This document shows positions 38,674 through 51,677 of a stretch of 64,000 nt of DNA, piece by piece. This stretch comes from Daphnia carinata (lineage: Eukaryota; Arthropoda; Branchiopoda; Diplostraca; Daphniidae), in the NCBI RefSeq assembly GCF_022539665.2, contig NC_081333.1, forward strand, positions 12,522,971 to 12,586,970, in the 5' to 3' direction. Position 1 is the first letter of the stretch; every line of letters begins with the position of its first letter. A model generated the notes under the pieces. It was not told where the DNA came from. It ran no database searches and saw only the letters and a program-made list of their open reading frames with translations. The position numbers and the translations under genes were made by a program.

Positions 38674-41400
38674 ATGAATTCCCTTGAAAAACGAACAATT
38701 CTAATTACTGAGGGTGGAAAAACTAGTGGTATACCGGCGTTGGTAAATTTAAATAATTTGTTTATGAATTTTACCTTGGTATCCATATAATGTTCCTTAA
38801 TACAGAGTCAAAAATGGGTTGAAAGCCGGAAATTTCTTCTTTTCCTACCCCCGACAGTTATTTCCAATGGTATCGATCTAAAGGAATGGTGTGAAATCAC
38901 CCAGTTTATAAAAAATGATCTGCACTGGCTGCTGAAACTTCCACATCATAAGTTTGTTAACATTAAGTGATCACTACCTGTTGTACGTTATCTCAATTTC
39001 GTTAAATTCATCTTATAGATTCTGGTCACAAACAATATATGACAAATCCTTACACTCCAGCCTAGTTTCCTTCCTTCAAGAGGCACCCCGGTTTTATTCA
39101 GAGGAAAAAAACATCTTGAAAGCTTCCCCCCCTGCATGGAATTTATTCAAGGAAACGCAAAAACTGGTGTTTCTTACCTTTATACGCATGGCAACTCATA
39201 AAGAATCAAAGGTATTGCACAAGTATTATTCATATTTTTTCATCCTATCTTTGTCCCTAAAGTACATAATGCTAGAAAATAAATGTGTTTTCTTTAAATT
39301 AAGGATTCCTACATAAGCCCAGAAGTTTTTGGACAGCTGATCTATGACAATTTCATCTTTGATGTTCCAAAGATGATGGATTTGTCTATTCTGTTTGGCC
39401 CAACTAATTCGGTTCTACTGAGTAAAATGTTCAAAAACATTTTTGCCAATCAGCCACAATACAAGTTTGACCTGGAAGAAACTGCCAAAGGGTTAACCAA
39501 GGTACACCATATCTATTTTGTATTGTACCACCACAAAATGTGACTACACATGCCTCTTCTTTGTCAGGTTTTTCAACTTGTTTTAGGTGAACTTGGGCTA
39601 GATAGTAGCCAGGCAGCTGGAAGTGTTAATTGTGGATCGTTGTCTGCCGAAGAAATTGATGAGCTCGTCACATACATGCTGGATATTAGTGCGACTTTAT
39701 GGTATTTCGTGGATATTTATACAGAAGCAACTTCGATTCTTATCAAAGCGAACATTCAAAACCAGTACGTTACAATACATTTTCAATGTTTCTACTATAA
39801 CAGTGTATAATTCTCTGTTTTCAGACTGGCCGATTTTTATGAAAAGGGCATCCCATATTTGTGTCGCCAGGTTGAAATTATGCCTCAAAATGTGAAACAA
39901 AAAATGACTCGGAACCTGAACTCAGCTCGCAAATTCCTTCTTCAAATCTACAACGCCTTGTTGCATTACGGTTCTATCAGACTTCTTCTATCGCAAAGGT
40001 CTTCCAGATTTTACAGTCCTTTCAAATCAATGTCGATAATCTAATTTGTTATCCAACAGCAATGAGGACGGTTCTTGGGACAGAGAAGAACCCGTGGAAC
40101 TGTGGCTAGATTGGTTAACTTGTTTAGTTTCAGAGCGCCAACGTCATTTTCTTATTGACTATAACCTGATTTTTCAAGTCCAAGATGATATTGATCTAAT
40201 CGCCCAATTAGGGATTCAAATGTAACTCAAAAGTGTCATTTACGTTTTAGCGATTAAGATTAAAACTTTCTTTTTATAGGGATAGTACGCGAGTTGAATA
40301 CGTAAAAGCAGGGTTAAAAGAATTTCGAGTGGAGTTTGGCTTATCTTTAACACCAGCAAGTCTAAGAGCTTCTGACGGTGGGGTGGATCCCGTGAAGATG
40401 AACGGGCTTATTCTTCAAGTAAAAGAACTTTTGCCGGACCTCCAGGAGAATTTCATTCAGGTGAGTTCATTTGTTCGGTTTGACGTTTTGAAAGCATTTT
40501 ATATTTAAAAATTTCAAATGAATATCAAGGTTTGTTTGAAACATTACGATTTCAACCCCGAAGCTGTCATCAACGCAGTGTTAGAAGACAATCTACCGCC
40601 TCACTTGAACGAGAGCCATAGCATTCCAGATACGCAACCAATCCCAGAAGTCTTCGTCGGTTTTGAAGAACCGACAGATATATCAAAGAAAACAAGAACA
40701 AAGTATTATAGAAAATCGTATTTTCCGTTAATGGTCACAATTTATCTGTTTGCCAATATCACAGGACCGTTCATTTCAACGAAATGCGTGAAGTCTTGAA
40801 CGACAAGCAGGATATGAAAAGCCTGATTCTGGATCGCGTCGATGAACAACTTGCAGCGGAAGTATGGGTTTTGTACCTTTCTTTAATTATTACCAAAACT
40901 CATTGTTCTTTTTATTTAGTATGAAGACGAATATGACGACACCTATGATGGCCATGCTGTTGGTTCCGAAGAGCCAGATGCACACAATGGAGAGGAAGAG
41001 TTCCGAAGATCGTTTGTGGTCCCTCGTGTCTTGCGACCGAAAATGGAAGAAGAATCAGATGATGAAGAGGATTTCCATCAGCCTGAAGAAAAGCCTAAGG
41101 ATCACTTTGTAACGAATCCAGAAGAACTCCGAGCGCTAGCGGAACAGAGACGGTTGAGTAGGCGAGGCAATTATAGACCTGGTCCGACACCATCGCAACG
41201 AAATGTCGTTGGTAACATAGTGTTAAATCGTGTGATGCCGTAACCTATTTTAAATGTTTTTGTGGATTACAGGCGGCCCACGTGGCCAAGGCCAGGAAAA
41301 GGAAACTATCGTTGCACGCCGTCACAAAACGGAAAACAAAACACGGGGCGCCAATCATAACAGAAGATCCATGGCGGATAGAAAAAGACGCGAGTTTTAA
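38674..41400 (+). CDS. ASCC2: Activating signal cointegrator 1 complex subunit 2
   Basis: Twelve exons: 38674-38742, 38806-38951, 39019-39211, 39304-39501, 39568-39764, 39825-39998, 40060-40221, 40280-40460, 40530-40702, 40765-40861, 40920-41211 and 41273-41400. They give about 669 residues. The N-terminal helical part contains DLHWLLKLPHHKFW, VFLTFIRMATHKESK, SPEVFGQLIYDNFIFDVPK and FGPTNSVLLSKMFKNIFANQ, all close to human ASCC2. A CUE ubiquitin-binding domain lies near 450-495 (ILQVKELLPDLQENFIQ, then YDFNPEAVINAVLEDNLPP). The tail is acidic, then basic. ASCC2 partners the ASCC3 helicase and binds K63-linked ubiquitin, in alkylation repair and in splitting collided ribosomes. The first exon opens with an ATG 23 codons before the donor. 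Part of exons 1-2 is duplicated upstream at 36374-36590. Confidence 0.93.
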
Positions 41401-41656
41401 TTCTACGTCTGGTATCTAGTTTATCAAAATGTGGAATGGTGATACAGTCAGTGGTTCAGCAAAGGACACGGTTACATAAAAAAATAGGTGTGGAAACGGA
41501 ATATATATATTTAGAAGCGTCTTCCTCACTATTTGCGGCCAGATGCAGTGGTTCTATTCGGCGTGTACAGCTTGTTCCCTTCAACAGCCTCGAGGACGGA
41601 AACTTCCATAAGAGAATTCGACGGTTCAACTATACGGGAGTATCATCAATGAAGTT

Positions 41657-43615
41657 TTAGAATCCTGTTGAAAAATATGAAAATTTACCGCATCTTGCTG
41701 ACATTGGTGAATGGATTATTTTAGTTGACGTGGCAGTGTTTCGGGAGATTTGAATTCGACCATTATGTTTCATAACTGTTGGTATAGGTCCTCTTTCCAT
41801 TAGTTTTCCTATTTTGCCTCTCGTTCCAGGCATCTTACGGGGAGAAGGCATAGGCTGCTCGTTAATCTGGATTGAAAGTAGATGGAACAGTAGAGGAATA
41901 AAATTTCCGAAGTTTCTCCACGCCTCGAATCTTACCAGGGTAGCAGCAGCTTCGTGTAGAACACATGGAAGGACTGGTACGAAATCGCTTTCTTGAACAC
42001 AATTCTCCTTCGATGAAACACTGCTGCTTCGTGGCGTCTTAGCTACACTCCAACGCCCATCTTTATTCTTAACGGCGACTGGAACTGGCTTAATCATAGG
42101 TATGCTCTGTATTTGCTTTTTTTTCTGAGCCGAACGGACATTTTCAATCAAGATGGGCTCTGGCAAACTGCGGATATACATTCCAACGGGACTTGAAGCA
42201 ACTAAGGCATTCTTCGGCACCATATTTTTTGTCGTGGCAGCTTTCTTAGCACTTCCGTGTTGCAAAGGAGTTGATTGACATTTTATGCCATAATGCGATG
42301 GTGTCTTCATAGGGGTTTCCAGTTTAGTCCGAGAGGGAGAAGGCATATGGCACATTTCAGCTGTTTGCGCGTCCTTCTTAGTGGGTGTCTCTAGAACACT
42401 TTGGGCCAAAAATAGACAATCCATTTCTTCGGCCAGGGCTTCTACAGATTTCGTTTTTCGTTCAATGGCTAATTTGATGGCTAGATGTTGAGTTACGGCA
42501 GTACTGTTTTCTGCAACACACGGTTCAAGATCGCTCTTCCTGTTTTTACATTCCTCTAAATCCTGAGCTTTAATGTTTTCCTTTCCGCCTTCGTATTCAC
42601 TAAAATATTATGTTTCAGTTTAGATGCTCAACAAGCATATCCAGTTTATATGACACAACATTTCAGCTTACCTGGCCGTATGCAGCTGGTTGTCCGGCGG
42701 AGACGCTTCCAATTTGCTTTCCTTGTAAGACTTGTTGTCTCTGAATTGCAAAGAAATATTTCCAAAGATGAGTTGAATGATAGATTAAACAAAAACAAAA
42801 AATTCACCTTGCTGTGTACTCCACTACTCCTGAAGAGTGACGACAAATACCTTTAAAATCAAATTATGTTAGAAAAATGCTCCAGGATAATTACTAAATA
42901 TTTTTTTAATGACCTAATTCAGGAATATCTTCTCCTCTTTCCAGCCTTTCAGCTAATGCAAGCATCCTTTCTTGGATTTCCCAGGTGTCATTTAGCTCAC
43001 CAACATCAGAAACCTCCAGCTGACTTCCATCTATGATTGATTCATGCACAGATTCCACATGAGATTGGTCTGGGCTTGAATCTAGTACACATGCATCCTC
43101 CTTTTGGTTTATGCTTGAATATGACAAATTCTCCAAACTGGGTACTATGCTTGGTTCGTGTAAGGATTTAGCAGATAGATTATTGACATCTATTATGTCA
43201 CATGAAACTTGTTTTGCCACATCTCCATTTGATGTGTAGCAACTTGTAAACGACTCTTCTGTAGTATCAGGATCAAGACCGTAAACTTCTTGAATAGCTT
43301 TATCATTCATTTCATTTCTTTGAACTTGATCTTTGAAATCTTCCCATTCGTGGAAAGTCATGCCTCTCTTTGATATTTGTGCAATTTCACTGTAAAAATG
43401 AAGTTGGAAATACAATTAACTGTTTAAGAGGTAAGTACTGTATTCACTAAAGGGAAAACTAACCATGGATGAAGAGTCTTTCGTGGTAAAGGCTTCATAA
43501 CTTCTATCTCCCTTTCAGTAACAGGGCCAAAAAACACTTCATTATCTACATCCAAAAAGCATTCAACTTCACCGTCAGATTTATCGAGTATGACTTCCAA
43601 ATCTATGTCAGTCAT
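41657..43615 (-). CDS. GTSE1-like cell-cycle protein (tentative)
   Basis: Six minus-strand exons, 43615-43464, 43389-42914, 42850-42808, 42740-42672, 42599-41936 and 41866-41657, join in phase to about 537 residues. Near residue 28 is the acidic stretch DNEVFFGPVTEREIEVMKPL. This resembles the EVFFGP motif at the N terminus of GTSE1, a microtubule plus-end and p53-regulating mitotic protein. The middle is acidic and Ser-rich; the last half is basic and proline-rich with many Ser/Thr-Pro sites (LETPTKKD, PSPSRTKLETPMKTPSH, PMPSPRKMPG), typical of a mitotic kinase substrate. One donor, after exon 2 (GTCATT), is weak; without it the frame would stop three codons later. The gene converges on ASCC2, ending 257 bases from its stop. 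The reading frame is firm; the family is a guess from one motif and general character. Confidence 0.6.
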
Positions 43616-46223
43616 CTTATATCTATGCCAAAAGGGCGTTTCAGTTTAAACAAATTATAACACAACAGTTAAACCGATCGTTCACGACTCACAGACTTAC
43701 GACTTCGTAATTTCGAAGTTTGAAAAAGTGACGGTTTCGTCTCCAGCTGATTGTATAGGATAGATGAGAACCAATGAAATGTGAGAGTTTTAAGAAAACA
43801 TCATTGCCATTCATTCCGTAGAGTTGTAATAAAAACAATAATAATTCGGTATCTTAAAATTTTTGACAATTTTTTATTTCTTTTTCTTCGAAAATACCAA
43901 TAGGTAAAGATAAGACAAACTGATAAGTCATCAATCACGAATTTGAAGAACAGTGTTCGTCATTTGTTTGTGAAAGCTTCTTTTCCCGGGCAAAGGTATG
44001 CTGTCAAAGCGTTAAAATGGGGCTCGATTGATAATTCGATGCCGAGAAATTTTAAAAGAGAACATTTTCTGATTGTATTGATATTCTAATTGAAGTTAAA
44101 TTGGAGGTTGAAGTAGTGATTTCAAAAACGGGAGTTTCCCTTGTCATTTCAGTAAAGTAAAATGTGAACGAATTGATTATGCATGCAAACCTATCAACGT
44201 GTTTGATCAATATACCCAAATGAGAATCCCGCTTGTCTCATGGCGACCTTACATTGACGTTACGTTTTGTACCTGGTGAAACTCGCTGTAGTTTTTCAAC
44301 GAATTGGAGGTAAATTTTACTTAAACACTTGGATTTTTAGCCTTCCTGGTTGTACTGAATAGTGCCAATGACGATGGTAAAGCTTGTGTCTCGTGTAACA
44401 AACAGCAAGCCGAGTTTCTTACACTTGTAATCAGGCGCCGATTGCCTGTACATTTTTCGTGTACAAACATTCTCACCAAGTTGACGCAGTTCTGTGAATC
44501 TCTGCTTAATTTCATAAGCATTAGAAATTGTTGCTTAAGAACTGTTTTCTCGTTTTGTATGCTGCACAAGCGGTAGATGTCGCCGAGAATGCTGCTCCGA
44601 AAAAAAAATAGTACCTATTCCTCTATCCCGTTATTGTGGAACACAGTGGCGTAGTGCATTCTTGTATGACCTGTTGAGGAACCAGAGTTGAGAACTTTCT
44701 CTGGGAGTTAAACCGGAGAAACGCGCTGTTGCTGACGGAATTGCAACGTCTAGGTAAGTTTATGTATTTTCATTTTCTTTAGTTGTTTAATCAGGGTTTT
44801 GTGAAACAAATCTCAACACATTTTAGCCAAAGACTTGGCCAATATCATGTGATGGTAACTGACAGTTTTGGAAAGCAGTGGCCCAAAAAATCTTGGTTGT
44901 AGCAACATGTTTGTTATTTTGGGGCACGAACAAAGAGCCGAGGTTTCCCTAGATTTCTTACACACCTAAATCCGTTATGTTGGACAAATCAGCAAAATGT
45001 CGGGATTTTTCCTGTATGACGTTTTTCATTCATTACAACGAATTGACGGAAGTCCTTTAATATCAGATTTTTTAACTAAAATACTCCGGAAATGAAAAAT
45101 AATAGAAACGCCGATTTCACATTTCTCTGTGCCCTCGTTTCTTTTGTGTACAAACTAAAGATCTTTGTTTGCATTGTGTTCAATAATATCTTTCAAGTGT
45201 TATGTTTTTGTATTGGGAGGTGTGTAAAACTTGAAGGCTGTAGTGCTGGAAAAAAAAGGAACCTACAGGGAAAGTAGTTTCTAATTTCTCTCTGTAAACC
45301 AATAGGAACTCAGGAACACAAAAGGGTATATATATATATGTGTATAGAATATGAAAAGAAAGCGTGAGTGCCCAGAGAATTTTAGCACCCCGTTGCTGTA
45401 AGCATCGTGATTTTGCTCACCAAATTGAAATTTCCCTCTCTTAAACCTGTACGAGCTTGCGCACAGAGTTTTGTAATTTGAACTGCGGGAAAAAGGGCTG
45501 TATCGCGTGAAATCAAAATAGTCTGGCGAACTGGGCGTTTTTCGTGATCGGTATCAGTTAATTTTATTTTACAGAAAGAAAAATCATCCGTCGTGATATT
45601 AATATGTGCCACAACTCTGTCTTTGGTGTACGTTTCGTTAGATAGCCGTTGTTACCCTCGGCTAGCGGTTTTCTTAAACGAGAGGTCGGTTGAATGTTCT
45701 AAGCTTTGTATACGTGTCCAGAATGAATGCAGTGGGGTTTGAGCCCAATTTCCGTTGATGGAGTTTCGGGAAGTGTCGAATGTGTTAATCAATCTAAACT
45801 TGTCCAAATCCGTCATATTTTATTTTCAAAGCTCGTTTGGTAGTAGTGACGTGAATTCTTAACATCCCAGGCAAATGAAATCAAGAACATAAATTCTATC
45901 AAGGTCGTTAAAGAATGAATGGTCCATCTCATCTTGATTAGGGAATCTGTAAATGTGCTCATTTTTATCGTAACGTGTGCATGTAAACTTAATATTTAGC
46001 CATTTATGGCTTATATAAATAAAAATCGGTTTGAATATGGAGCAAAATTGAGTTCGTTGGGACCAAGCCAAAAACTATTGTCCAGAAAAGAAAAAAGACA
46101 ACAAAAAGTTTCAAAAAAGCTTGGAATGAATTAAAATTTGCTGTATTGTCATTTTTCTAGTTAGTTAATTGTTCCTTTTTTTGTTGTTTTTATTTTTTTT
46201 AGCATTTGAGACTTTTTCACAGC
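43616..46223. other. Region upstream of CED-6 and of the GTSE1-like gene
   Basis: This 2.6 kb lies between two divergent genes and should hold both promoters. A candidate non-coding first exon of CED-6 ends at a consensus donor (GTAAGT at about 44754). The coding exon is preceded by a good acceptor (TTTTTTTTAG at 46202), so a 5' untranslated exon is likely. A TA/TG dinucleotide run lies at about 45329-45345. No other coding exon is supported. Confidence 0.4.
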
Positions 46224-47969
46224 ATGATGAGAACTTCAAACCTTCTGCGCTGGACAAACAACACCAAGAATGGCAGCAATAACAAAAGCAACAACAAAAA
46301 TTGGATTCACACACCCGAATCTCTCATGCACGGCCACATTGCTTATCTAGTCAAGGTACTTGAAAAAACATGATTTGTAATTACGCTGTGAAACCACATT
46401 ATAGCTTTCCTGGCTTTCCGACCACTTGTAGTTTTTGGGAAACACGGATGTCGAACAACCTAAAGGGATTGAAGTAGTGAAGGAAGGCATCCGAAAACTG
46501 CGTTTCTCTCAGCAGCTTCGCAAAGCCGAGGGCCAGCGAACTCCTAAAGTAGAATTGACGGTCTCAGTTGATGGCGTCGCGATTCAAGAACCTAAAGGAA
46601 AGGTATTAATGCATGACGTTGTTAACTGTTTTTAAACTGATTATTAATTAATATTTTTTCTTTGGCGTTTCGCGTTTCATTTTTCCAAATAGCGAATTCT
46701 CCACCAGTATCCCCTTCATCGTATTTCCTATTGTGCAGACGATAAAGCTGAAAAGAAGTTTTTCAGTTTTATTGCTAAAGAAGAGGATTCGGAAAAACAT
46801 ACCTGCTATGTTTTTGTTAGTGACAAACTGGTAATGTTTAAACTTCATACACATCCACTAAACAGTGATTTTTTAAAATGCATATATTGACTTTAGGCCG
46901 AGGAAATAACATTGACTATTGGGCAAGCCTTTGACTTGGCCTACCGACGGTTTTTAGAAAGCAGTGGGCGGGAAGTCGAAGGCCGTCGACAAGTAAGCCA
47001 ACTGCAGGAAAAACTTGACAACTTGGAACGTCAAAATCAAGTCCTACGTCGTCGCCTTCTCGAACTTAGCAATTTGGTCGACAATAATAAAATGGCTGGA
47101 TTCTTAGAATCTGAAGGGGTAAAAAAGCCTTTTAAGTAAAGCGAGTAAAAAGCATATAGTTGTTAAGAGAAACTTAGGCAATAGGACGTACCCCATTATA
47201 TTCAATGAATAATTATATCGAAACATGCTACAGGTGACTAACGTATTGGACGTGGCTCTGGATTCGGATAATGTTTCCTCATTGAATGGTTCCACAACTA
47301 CCACCAACCGATCGACTAACGGTGGGAACCAGGATGAGACACTGATCAGCTTTCACACTAATGACAGACCCAATACGGTACCGCAAACAAACAATCAGTA
47401 TCCGAATTTGCCCCCGGTGCCACCTCGATCATTTGAAGCCAAAGGAGTGAAATCGTAAGTCGATGACATTAGCTTCGTGTACGGCAAATTTAACGTTTGT
47501 TTCCCCCTGAAGCGACATCGCCATGGGAGATTTTGTTGACAGTGATGATGACTTTGATCCTCGTGGTAGCGATACTACAATTATGAATAACAACGCACGC
47601 AACGCCACCATAAATATGCCTTTAGGTAAATTTGTGTGATTTGATAAAACCACAATTATATTGAATATTGGAACTCTGTTCAACTATTCAGGATTTCTTT
47701 CAACGCTACAACCGAAAATCGAAAAGAAAAACGGAAAAAGCCCGCATGAGAAGGATATTTTCGGCGCAGAACCGTTTGGAGACAATAGCACCGACCCTTT
47801 TGGTATGGCAGATTTCGGACGAGTCGTTTCGCAGACGGACCAAGAAATGAACTTCAATTCGGGTGTCTTAAATCGCCGCATGACTGAAATGCAAGAAGGT
47901 TTCACACGAGGAATTTCATTTGAAGGCGACGATTTTAATCTAGAAAGCCTAGATCCTCTACGTCTTTGA
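46224..47969 (+). CDS. ced-6: CED-6/GULP1 PTB-domain engulfment adaptor
   Basis: Seven coding exons: 46224-46355, 46432-46602, 46693-46830, 46897-47118, 47234-47454, 47513-47625 and 47692-47969. They give about 424 residues. The N-terminal phosphotyrosine-binding domain (about 30-180) carries HIAYLVKFLGNTDVEQPKG, ISYCADDKAEKKFFSFIAKE and EITLTIGQAFDLAYRRFLE. A leucine-zipper coiled coil follows (about 190-225), then a Pro/Asn/Ser-rich tail with DPFG and EPFG motifs, of the kind that bind endocytic adaptors. CED-6/GULP1 links the NPXY tails of engulfment receptors (CED-1/Draper/LRP) to the uptake of dead cells. Two ATGs in a row start the exon; I take the first. The exon has an acceptor just upstream, so there is probably a separate leader exon. 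Confidence 0.92.
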
Positions 47970-48964
47970 AAGCTGAACAAAAAAAAAACAAAAAAAGTAC
48001 TTAACACCGTAAGTGTGAGAAAGAAACGGCGTATTTTTTATTCTTGAAACATTGAAACGTTTATGAATTCCAAAGGTCTAACTATCATTACTGTAATAGA
48101 TACTTCTAATGGCGCCGTGTGATGTTTATCGTGGTGCTGATGGATAAGAACTATTAGCCTTATGTTGATGGGAAATTGCCTGTTTTGCGAAACATTCCTT
48201 GAAACGCTTTTTAGCATTGCACTCAAACCAAGAAAAAAAAATTGTACTTCTCCCTCTCATGCGACAGCGATTTAAAATGCACAATGGATTGGATAGGGCC
48301 ATGGCAGGCCCATTTTATCAGTTGGATGCCATGTAAAAAGAGAATCCTAGAACTATTTTCTGCTGTGCTTTAACTAACACTCTAGCTTCACATTATTCCA
48401 AATCTTCAATTCAGATAACATCAGTCCTGGCCGACTTTCAAAACATCTATGATACGAAACATCACTGAACATTCTATATAAGAAGCATGCCCTTATAACT
48501 TTTACTATGTACTATCGAAAACAATTCTAATATCATGTGAGCAACCGATGGTTCTAAAAACGAAATATATTTAGCAACCTTATAAGGTTTAGTTTATTTT
48601 TCCTGGGTTGTTTAGATTTTTATAGGTTACATTGTACTTTTATTACTCACATGAATGCTTATTATGAAATGATGTCAAAAACTCAATACAATATTATACT
48701 GTACAAAATATTATGTTGTACGTTTATTTCATTTTTTTTAGCGTATACCAATCATTTTTTTGGTTGATTTTGCTTCATAATGTAACGGTATAAATTGCAT
48801 ATAAATTCCAATTAGTACAGTACGTACTTTTAAATTCTAACCTTTTACAGCAGACGAATTTCTTGAAATGCACTAAGAAAAAACGACTCGAAACGCAATC
48901 TCGGCGTTGGTTTTTGTATTTGTATTGTAAACATAGATTTGTTATAATAGTTTCAGTTTGCGCT
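47970..48964. other. 3' region of CED-6 and flank of PITHD1, no gene
   Basis: About 1 kb of AT-rich sequence. The first few hundred bases are probably the CED-6 3' untranslated region. No coding exon is seen. The PITHD1 promoter is expected near 48800-48950. Confidence 0.5.
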
Positions 48965-49855
48965 ATGGAACACAATCATTTACATGGTCACCATTGTGAG
49001 TGTGGCCAAGAAACCAAAACTGAAAACTTGGCTGAACTATATAACTTGTATTCCAAGATCGACATGGAAAATCTGGAGTGTTTAAATGAAGCTGTAGAAA
49101 ATTCTGCGAAAAGTGTTTTTCGGCCTTGGGACCAACGTCTCGATAGCACGAAGGTTATCTTTTCTGTTTGTTTTTTTATGGTTTCCCAGGCATAAATGAT
49201 TTTTGTGTATTTCAGTTTGTTGAAAGTGATGCAGATGAAGAGCTACTATTCAACATTCCGTATGTTCATCATGAATTTATGATGCAATAGCTTGTGTGGA
49301 TGCCTATTACATACAAATGCTAATGAATAATATAAAGATTTACAGGTAATGTGAAGTTGAAAGGATTGATCCTTATAGGGGGAGAAGGAGGAACACACCC
49401 ATCAGTGGTGCGCTTGTAAGTATATATTTTAACATTCTAATTTTAGGAGAGTTTGTGTTAAAACACAGTTGGTTCCAGATTCAAGAATCGACCTCATATG
49501 ACTTTTGATGATGCAACAAGCCAACCAGAGCAAGAGTTAAATCTTGTTGAAGACTTAGAAGGAACTGTAGAATATGCCACCAAGTAGGTGATAATGGATG
49601 TAACACATCTAATTTACTGATCTTATTGCAGGCATATTCTATGGTAGGATAGTGAAATTTTCTTCTGTCTACCATTTGACACTGCATTTTCCAAAAAACT
49701 ATGGTTCTGACACATCAAAAATTCAATTCATTGGTCTCAAAGGAGATTGGTCAGAAGGTCATAGACATGGTGTTACTCTATGCACCTATGAAGCCACCCC
49801 ATCAATGGCGGACCACAAAGACAAAGTGTTAGAAACTACCAATTTGAATATATGA
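48965..49855 (+). CDS. PITHD1: PITH domain-containing protein 1
   Basis: Five exons, 48965-49153, 49216-49259, 49338-49415, 49479-49583 and 49648-49855, give 207 residues (human 211). The start has a His/Cys-rich stretch (HNHLHGHHCECG) like the human one. The PITH domain follows, with FVESDADEELLFNIPFTGNV, HMTFDDATSQPEQELNLVED, and VEYATKIVKFSSVYHLTLHF. The domain is the proteasome-interacting module found in thioredoxin-like TXNL1; human PITHD1 is linked to proteasome binding and RUNX1 activation. Two acceptors are unusual and were fixed by homology: the third exon begins after TATAAAG rather than at the next CAG, and the fifth after ATGGTAG rather than at an earlier CAG. Confidence 0.93.
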
Positions 49856-50118
49856 TTTCTCTAATGGAGTTAATGCCAACTTTCAAAAATAAAAAAATAA
49901 ACCAACTTTTATATCGATTACTTATCAAACAGGAACTTCTAACTATCGCCACAGGTGGCTGAGATTTTTTTTTTTCCCGGGAGTCTGAGACGTAATTGTA
50001 CAAAAGGTCTTGGCTAAGGTTAACAAAAATTCTGATCACATAGGCCTTCCCCCGCAGGATTCCTTTAAATTACCGTGGTTATTTAATTAATTTGTTTGTT
50101 TCATTAAACTGGTTGAAA

Positions 50119-51180
50119 ATGGCAGCTATAGTACGCACAAAAGTTGAGTTGTTCTATGATGTTGTGTCCCCATACAGTTGGTTTGGATTTGAGGTATCTT
50201 ACATGTTTCACTTATCAAAAGTTGTCCAAAGTTGCAGTTAGTTTTCTGGTCATTCAAATATGGTATTTTTCTCTAAGGCTCTTTGTCGGTATCGGACGCA
50301 TTGGAAAATGGATTTAGTTCTTCGACCATTTTTTCTTGGGGGTGTAATGAAGGAATCTGGAAACAGACCCCCAATGATGGTTCCGTCAAAACTCTTGTAC
50401 ATGCAAAAAGATCTTCTGAGAAATGCAGCTTATTTTGGAGTCCCTTTAAAACTAATTGAGGTATCTTTTCAAGTTGGATTTTAATATTAGCATCCTAGAT
50501 GGTTGTCTATAATTGATAGAAATAGTATCATGATCAGTATATCCATAATAATTAGGCATTATTTTAGGATCCTTTTCATGTCATGATTGAGAAGGGAACT
50601 GTAAAAGCCCAAAGATTTTTAACAGCCATTGGTGATAAGCATCCTGAGCATCTTGAAGGTGTTTCACGTGAACTATGGAAAAGGATATGGTCTAGGGTGA
50701 GTGGGTTATGCCACTATATAATGCCTCAAACCTTTTAACTGATTAATGCTTGTGAAGGGAGAGGACATTGTTGAAGATGAAAATTTACATCTTGCAGCCA
50801 AGGCTGCAAACATGAAAGATGTTCATATACAAGAATGTTTGAAACTATTGAATGATTCTAGTGTCAAGTTGGCCCTTAAGAAATCCACAGAGGCTGCAAT
50901 TGAATATGGGGTATGAAGTTTCTCTTGGCTCACGTCATCATCCAAGTCATTTTAATTTTGTGTACCGAAACGATTTTGATAGATACCCAAGGATTGGGCG
51001 TTGAAAAATCCTAATAAAATGATTAATAGTATTATTAATTTGTAGGCTTTTGGGGCTCCTACCATTATTGTTCATTCGAAAGGCCATCCAGAAATATTTT
51101 TTGGATCGGACCGCTTTCCTATAATTGCTCAAATTATGAATGAAGAATGGAAAGGGCCGTCTCCAGAACCGAAAAATTAA
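50119..51180 (+). CDS. GSTK1: Glutathione transferase kappa, copy A
   Basis: Five exons, 50119-50193, 50278-50460, 50568-50696, 50758-50910 and 51046-51180, give 224 residues. It has the kappa-class DsbA-like fold: VELFYDVVSPYSWFGFE with the active-site serine at SPYSWF, then VLRPFFLGGVMKESGN near the start of the helical insert, and GAFGAPTIIVH with the cis-proline. GSTK enzymes use glutathione to reduce lipid peroxides and conjugate haloarenes in mitochondria and peroxisomes. This copy ends EPKN and has no peroxisomal tail and no obvious long targeting peptide. It is the upstream member of a tandem pair sharing all four intron positions. Confidence 0.92.
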
Positions 51181-51677
51181 CTTTGATTTTACACAGTGCA
51201 CGAAAAATTATGAGGCGGCGTTCATAGCTTGCCTAATTATTAGAATCTTTTTAAAATGGATATATATTATTTGAGGAAAAAATAATAAATGAAAAATACA
51301 ACCAGAAATTGAAAAAACCGTTGATATTTTTTCTTCAAACAAGCGATTTTTAAATAGAAAAAATCTATTTCGTGTGAGTTGTTGGCTTATCTCAACAAAC
51401 CTCATGGGTTAATCAAGTTTAAATAGCGCGCCTTGCGCAGAACAGTGTCATGTGATCATTTGGTCGTCTGCTCTGTCCAAATCCAATCCACTGAAAACTA
51501 AAAAAGTAAACAAGTCAATGTGTTTCAAAGTCTGAGCTGATAATGGCAAAGCACGTTATCTATTAGCTTTTCGTTTGCTGTCAGAGTATCTAACCTTCTT
51601 GGTTGTTCGTAGTCAAAAGTGAAGGTCTAATTGGGCGCAGGTGCAAGAGTTGGTGTCATCCGTGAAGAACTTAAGAA
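51181..51677. other. Spacer between the two GSTK copies
   Basis: About 500 bases with no coding exon. It should hold the 3' end of copy A and the promoter of copy B. Confidence 0.5.

Noticed and set aside
38429-38698. An 89-codon minus-strand frame over the ASCC2 start
   Set aside because: It runs antisense to ASCC2 exon 1, includes the G-run repeats and has no motif.
42906-42916. Stop of the GTSE1-like protein at the end of exon 2
   Set aside because: The frame stops shortly after the donor, but four downstream exons join in exact phase from that donor, which favours splicing.
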